A stretch of 64,000 nt of DNA from Clostridiales bacterium (GTDB taxonomy: Bacteria; Bacillota; Clostridia; Lachnospirales; Lachnospiraceae). The stretch is taken from NCBI GenBank assembly GCA_020859985.1, contig JAJBVD010000041.1, forward strand, positions 79,455 through 143,454, written 5' to 3'. Positions 60,662 to 64,000 of this stretch are shown one piece after another. Below the pieces are notes generated by a model that was not told the origin of the DNA, ran no database searches, and worked only from the letters and a program-made list of their open reading frames with translations. Position numbers and translations under genes: made by a program. How positions within the stretch are numbered: the first letter of the stretch is position 1; the number at the start of each line of letters is the position of its first letter.

Positions 60662-61747
60662 TTACTGCTCCCGATCCATATATTTCATATAATTCACAAC
60701 CATCATCGCAATCTTAAAGGTCAACGCGTCGTCGAAGTTGCGAATATCAAGCCCTGTGCTCTTTTCCAGTTTCTCCAGCCGATACACCAGCGTATTGCGG
60801 TGAATGTAGAGCTGGCGGGCTGTCTCGGACACGTTCAGGCTGTTCTCGAAAAACTTGTTGATCGTCGTAATAATCTCGTCGTCAAACGTATCCGGCGTCT
60901 CCTCGCCGAACACTTCCTTCATGAACATCCGGCAAAGCGGAATCGGCAGCTGATAAATCAGTCGTCCAATGCCAAGCGTATTGTAAGCGACGATCTGCTT
61001 CTCCTCGTAAAAAATCTTTCCGACATCCAGCGCCATTTTCGCTTCTTTATAAGAACGGGACACCTGACGAATCTCTTTTACAATTGTACCATATGCAATC
61101 TTCACATTGGACATTGCTTCCGTATTCAACATGTCGCGCAGCATCTTTGCCGTTCGCTCCACGTCCTCATAGGTATCCTTCTCGGTAAGCTCCTGCACCA
61201 GAATAATACTCTTTTCGTCGACCTCTGTCACAAAGTCTTTTGACTGATTGCCAAACAGCCCTTTCACAATCTCTTTTGCGGTACTGTCTTTTTCATGCTT
61301 TGTCTCAATCAAATAAACGATCCGGCGTGCCTCCGCATCAATATGCAGCTTCTTTGCCCGATTGTAAACATCCACCATCAGCATATTGTCGAGCAGCAGA
61401 TTCTGGATATAATTATTCCGATCATAACGCTCACGATAAGCCACGATCAGATTCTGAATATGGCTGACCGCCACCCGCCCCATCGTATAGGCGTCCTCGG
61501 CTTTTCCTCCGGAGATCAGCACATACTCCAGTTTTTTATCGTCAAACACCTTGAAAAAATGATTCCCCTGCACCACCTGACTGTCCGCCGGTGAATCCAC
61601 GAACTGCGCGATCGCATCCCTCTGGATATCTGCCGCACCGACTGTAGCCGCAACCTCGTTGCCATCCGTATCTGTAATCGTAAAATCCACATGCGTGATC
61701 GTATGCAGTTCTTCTATTGTATTCTGTATAATCTGACTTGAAATCAT
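60662..61747 (-). CDS. CdaR/PucR-type transcriptional regulator
   Basis: 361 residues. The N-terminal sugar-diacid-recognition-like domain (MISSQIIQNTIEELHTITHV) is followed by a GGDEF-like region around 130-230 and the C-terminal PucR helix-turn-helix LNVSETARQLYIHRNTLVYRL with EKSTGLDIRNFDDALTF. Family members activate genes for glycerate, glucarate or other small acids. The neighbours (glgB, Tad operon) do not tell the ligand. Confidence 0.87.
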   Translation of the reverse strand: MISSQIIQNTIEELHTITHVDFTITDTDGNEVAATVGAADIQRDAIAQFVDSPADSQVVQGNHFFKVFDDKKLEYVLISGGKAEDAYTMGRVAVSHIQNLIVAYRERYDRNNYIQNLLLDNMLMVDVYNRAKKLHIDAEARRIVYLIETKHEKDSTAKEIVKGLFGNQSKDFVTEVDEKSIILVQELTEKDTYEDVERTAKMLRDMLNTEAMSNVKIAYGTIVKEIRQVSRSYKEAKMALDVGKIFYEEKQIVAYNTLGIGRLIYQLPIPLCRMFMKEVFGEETPDTFDDEIITTINKFFENSLNVSETARQLYIHRNTLVYRLEKLEKSTGLDIRNFDDALTFKIAMMVVNYMKYMDREQ

Positions 61748-61822
61748 ATCGTTTCATCCCTTTTAAGCTTTATAATGTTTCCGTCTGCCTGTTCCATTCC
61801 TGACTTTTCGACCCTTGGTATC

Positions 61823-61851
61823 ATCATAAACGATTTTGAAATTTTTGACAA
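61823..61851 (-). promoter_or_regulatory. Promoter of the CdaR-type gene
   Basis: On the minus strand TTGTCA (61846-61851) and TATGAT (61823-61828) are 17 bp apart. The -35 adjoins the U-run of the glgB terminator. Confidence 0.65.
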
Positions 61852-61853
61852 GG

Positions 61854-61892
61854 AAAAAATCCCGCCGATGAGCTTCTTTGTCTCACCGGCGG
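61854..61892 (-). terminator. Intrinsic terminator of glgB
   Basis: On the minus strand CCGCCGGTGA pairs with TCATCGGCGG (one G-U) and is followed by ATTTTTT. It is 84 bp after the glgB stop. Confidence 0.85.
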
Positions 61893-61975
61893 CATCTTAT
61901 GTTTCCCTTTAAATTTTCCTTATAACATTCCGGTTCCCTGTATTGTGAATACCGTCCGCCGGACGTTCCGCAACA

Positions 61976-63940
61976 TCAGAACTTGAAGACAGCTACTCCA
62001 TATCGCGGCAGGTCGTACGCGAATGAGAACGGCCTCCCGTCGCACTCCTGCTTCACAGCTTTGTAGACCTCCGGCTGCTCTTTTCCGGTGCCGCCGTACT
62101 CCGCGGCATTGCTGTCGAGAATCAGCTTGTACTGCTTCCGCCTCGGCACGCCGACCCGGTAATCCGGCCGGTCGACCGGCGTGAAATTGATCACGAAGAG
62201 CAGGTTGTTCTTACCATTCGCCGAATGACGGACGAAGCTGAAAATGCTGCGGAAATTGTCGTCCGCATTGATCCACTCAAATCCGCCCGGCTCGCAGTCC
62301 ATCTCGTACAGGCAGGCGTTTTTCCGGTAGAGCTTCAGCAACGCGCGCGTGAAAGCCTGCATCTGCTGGTGTCTCGGCTCCGAAAGCAGGAACCAGTCGA
62401 GCTCCCGCTCCTCGCTCCACTCTCTTAATTGTCCGAAATCCTGTCCCATAAAGAGAAGCTTTTTGCCCGGATGCCCGATAAAGAACGAATACCCGCACTT
62501 TAAATTCTCAAACTTGTCATCGTACAGCCCCGGCATCTTATTTACCATCGAACACTTCAGATGCACCACCTCGTCATGCGACAGCGGCAGGATGTATTTC
62601 TCCGAATATGCGTAGGTCATCGCGAATGTCATCTTGTTGTGGTTGTACTGGCGGAAATACGGATCGAGCTTCATATATTCCAGGAAATCGTGCATCCAGC
62701 CCATATTCCACTTCATCGTGAAACCAAGTCCGTCGTCCTCCGGCGGGGTCGTCACCTTCGGCCATGCCGTCGACTCCTCCGCGATCATCATAAAGCCCGG
62801 ATAGCGGCCGACCAGCACACTGTTCAGATGCTTGAAAAATTCAATCGCTTCGAGATTCTGGTTGCCGCCGTATTTGTTTGCCACCCACTGGCCGTCCTGC
62901 CGGCCGTAATCCAGATACAGCATCGAAGCCACCGCATCCACGCGCAGCCCGTCCACATGGAACTCGCTGATCCAGTAGATCGCGCTCGCGATCAGGAAAT
63001 TCTTCACCTCGTATTTGCTGTAATCAAACACCTTGGTGCCCCAGTCCGGATGCTCACCCTTGCGCGTATCCGCGTACTCGTACAGGCAGGTGCCGTCAAA
63101 CTCAGCCAGTCCCTGCGCGTCGCGCGGAAAATGTGCCGGCACCCAGTCCAGGATGACACCGATCTTATTCTTATGCATGTAATTGACAAAATACGCAAAA
63201 TCCTCCGGCGTCCCGTAGCGCGATGTCGGTGCAAAATATCCCGTCACCTGATAGCCCCAGGAACCGTCGAACGGATGCTCCGCGATGCCCATCAGCTCCA
63301 CGTGCGTGTAACCCATATCCTTCACATACTCCGCCAGGCTGTGCGCAAACTCGCGGTAGTTGTAATATCCGCTCTCGTCCTCGCCGTGCGGATGGCGCTT
63401 CCAGCTGCCCGGATGCACCTCATAGATCGCGATCGGACTCTTATCCTGATCAAAATCCTTTTTGCTCTCCTGCCATACCGCATCCGACCATTTGATCGTC
63501 GTCAGGTCCGCAACCCGCGACGCGGTACCCGGCCGGTATTCCGCATAGTTTGCAAACGGATCCGCCTTATAAAGCTTCCTGCCGTCCGGCGTGAGGATCA
63601 GATATTTGTAAAGCTCACCCACGCCTACGCCCGGCACAAACAGGACGTAAATCCCCAGCGGCTCCAGCCGCTCCATCGGATGGCTGTATTCATCCCACTC
63701 GTTGAACGAGCCAATCAGCTGCACCCGCTCGGCATGCGGCGCCCACACCGCAAAATACGTCCCTTCTTTTCCCTTCCAGGTCATCGGGTGCGCGCCAAGC
63801 TTCTTATAAATATCGTAATGCGCTCCCTGCCCGAACAGATACTGATCCAGCTCGGTGATGAATTCCTGCTTTTTCCTGCCTCGTTTCTTCTGTGTGCCTG
63901 CCTCAGATGCCGCCCCTGTTTTTGTAGTTTTGCCCGCCAT
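61976..63940 (-). CDS. glgB: 1,4-alpha-glucan branching enzyme
   Basis: 654 residues with AGGAGAAATG before ATG 63940. A CBM48 domain covers about 55-135 (FAVWAPHAERVQLIGSFNEWD), and the GH13 barrel has the nucleophile D335 in FHVDGLRVDAVASMLYLDYG, the acid in MMIAEESTAWP (about E388) and LPLSHDEVVH. The C-terminal all-beta domain is complete. It makes alpha-1,6 branches in glycogen. No other glycogen gene is in view; the promoter region runs off the right edge. Confidence 0.95.
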   Translation of the reverse strand: MAGKTTKTGAASEAGTQKKRGRKKQEFITELDQYLFGQGAHYDIYKKLGAHPMTWKGKEGTYFAVWAPHAERVQLIGSFNEWDEYSHPMERLEPLGIYVLFVPGVGVGELYKYLILTPDGRKLYKADPFANYAEYRPGTASRVADLTTIKWSDAVWQESKKDFDQDKSPIAIYEVHPGSWKRHPHGEDESGYYNYREFAHSLAEYVKDMGYTHVELMGIAEHPFDGSWGYQVTGYFAPTSRYGTPEDFAYFVNYMHKNKIGVILDWVPAHFPRDAQGLAEFDGTCLYEYADTRKGEHPDWGTKVFDYSKYEVKNFLIASAIYWISEFHVDGLRVDAVASMLYLDYGRQDGQWVANKYGGNQNLEAIEFFKHLNSVLVGRYPGFMMIAEESTAWPKVTTPPEDDGLGFTMKWNMGWMHDFLEYMKLDPYFRQYNHNKMTFAMTYAYSEKYILPLSHDEVVHLKCSMVNKMPGLYDDKFENLKCGYSFFIGHPGKKLLFMGQDFGQLREWSEERELDWFLLSEPRHQQMQAFTRALLKLYRKNACLYEMDCEPGGFEWINADDNFRSIFSFVRHSANGKNNLLFVINFTPVDRPDYRVGVPRRKQYKLILDSNAAEYGGTGKEQPEVYKAVKQECDGRPFSFAYDLPRYGVAVFKF

Positions 63941-63966
63941 ACCACATTTCTCCTAGTATAATAATG

Positions 63967-64000
63967 ATGTAGTCGATAAGGACTACTGGTTAATAGTTAC
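63967..64000. repeat. Right-edge inverted repeat and fragment of the type 2 element
   Basis: GTAGTC and GACTAC form a small inverted repeat upstream of glgB, and the window ends in TTAATAGTTAC, like the type 2 right end. The element runs off the window. Confidence 0.35.

Noticed and set aside
62561..63961. Long plus-strand open frame opposite glgB
   Set aside because: glgB has intact catalytic motifs across the same region; the opposite frame has no recognisable domain and reflects GC-rich codon bias.
1..64000. tRNA, rRNA, CRISPR array, phage or insertion sequence
   Set aside because: No TPsiC-like GGTTCGA arms, ribosomal landmarks, regularly spaced direct repeats with unique spacers, or transposase/integrase motifs were found by reading both strands.

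Overview
The window looks like chromosome of a Gram-positive, spore-former-type Clostridia, most likely a Lachnospiraceae gut commensal with roughly even GC. This rests on the gene families and their order: a RicT/HolB/TrmN6 block beside an Orn/Lys/Arg decarboxylase, a stand-alone MurG, a TIGR03905-type TSCPD protein, a T-box leader, a split transketolase, and a Tad locus with a Flp1-type pilin, DUF5702 and an FHA/DUF6382-like protein. I see no rRNA, tRNA, CRISPR array, phage or intact insertion sequence.

Region by region. 1-2015: end of a VWA-like protein and a MoxR-type AAA ATPase. 2018-3360: an AlbA_2/Schlafen-type ATP-binding regulator whose promoter carries a perfect 15-bp-arm palindrome. 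3437-11786 (minus strand): a T-box leader followed by a TrpP-like ECF substrate component, two EcfA ATPases, EcfT, a LarA-family racemase and a TrpXYZ-like ABC importer. This looks like an aromatic-amino-acid-responsive uptake and 2-hydroxyacid locus. 11872-13440: a second AlbA_2 regulator whose promoter lies inside an 11-bp-phased TTCAA array. 13662-16225: split transketolase and L-ribulose-5-phosphate 4-epimerase. 16329-21422: an ABC ATPase with a 1447-residue FtsX-like permease that has a very long coiled coil. 21596-26853: the housekeeping block trmN6-ricT-holB-kinase-decarboxylase. 26857-31179: PdaA-like deacetylase, an acidic trigger-factor-like lipoprotein, a small membrane protein and a C39-like protein. 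31490-38806: a dipeptide/oligopeptide ABC importer with an M20 amidohydrolase, then an Eis-like acetyltransferase. 40452-43126: Pfs nucleosidase, TSCPD protein and transglutaminase-like protein. 43859-48716: a small secreted protein, a sigma factor and a DUF4367 protein separated by an inverted murG, a HIT protein and a soluble histidine kinase. 48731-60525: a Tad pilus operon read on the minus strand, with a long structured leader, a 55-residue pilin, two prepilin peptidases, FHA and rhomboid genes. 60662-63940: a CdaR-type regulator and the glycogen branching enzyme.

Outside the genes, the most striking structure is repeated DNA at gene borders. There is a dispersed 27-bp palindrome (seven copies, one with compensated arm changes) and a related longer element, one copy of which is translated inside a TadE gene. 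Tandem duplications cross stop codons (trpY-like, larA, tadE), and a 13-bp array repeats the Shine-Dalgarno sequence four times before pfs. Positions were read by eye, and start codons were chosen from ribosome binding sites where these were clear.
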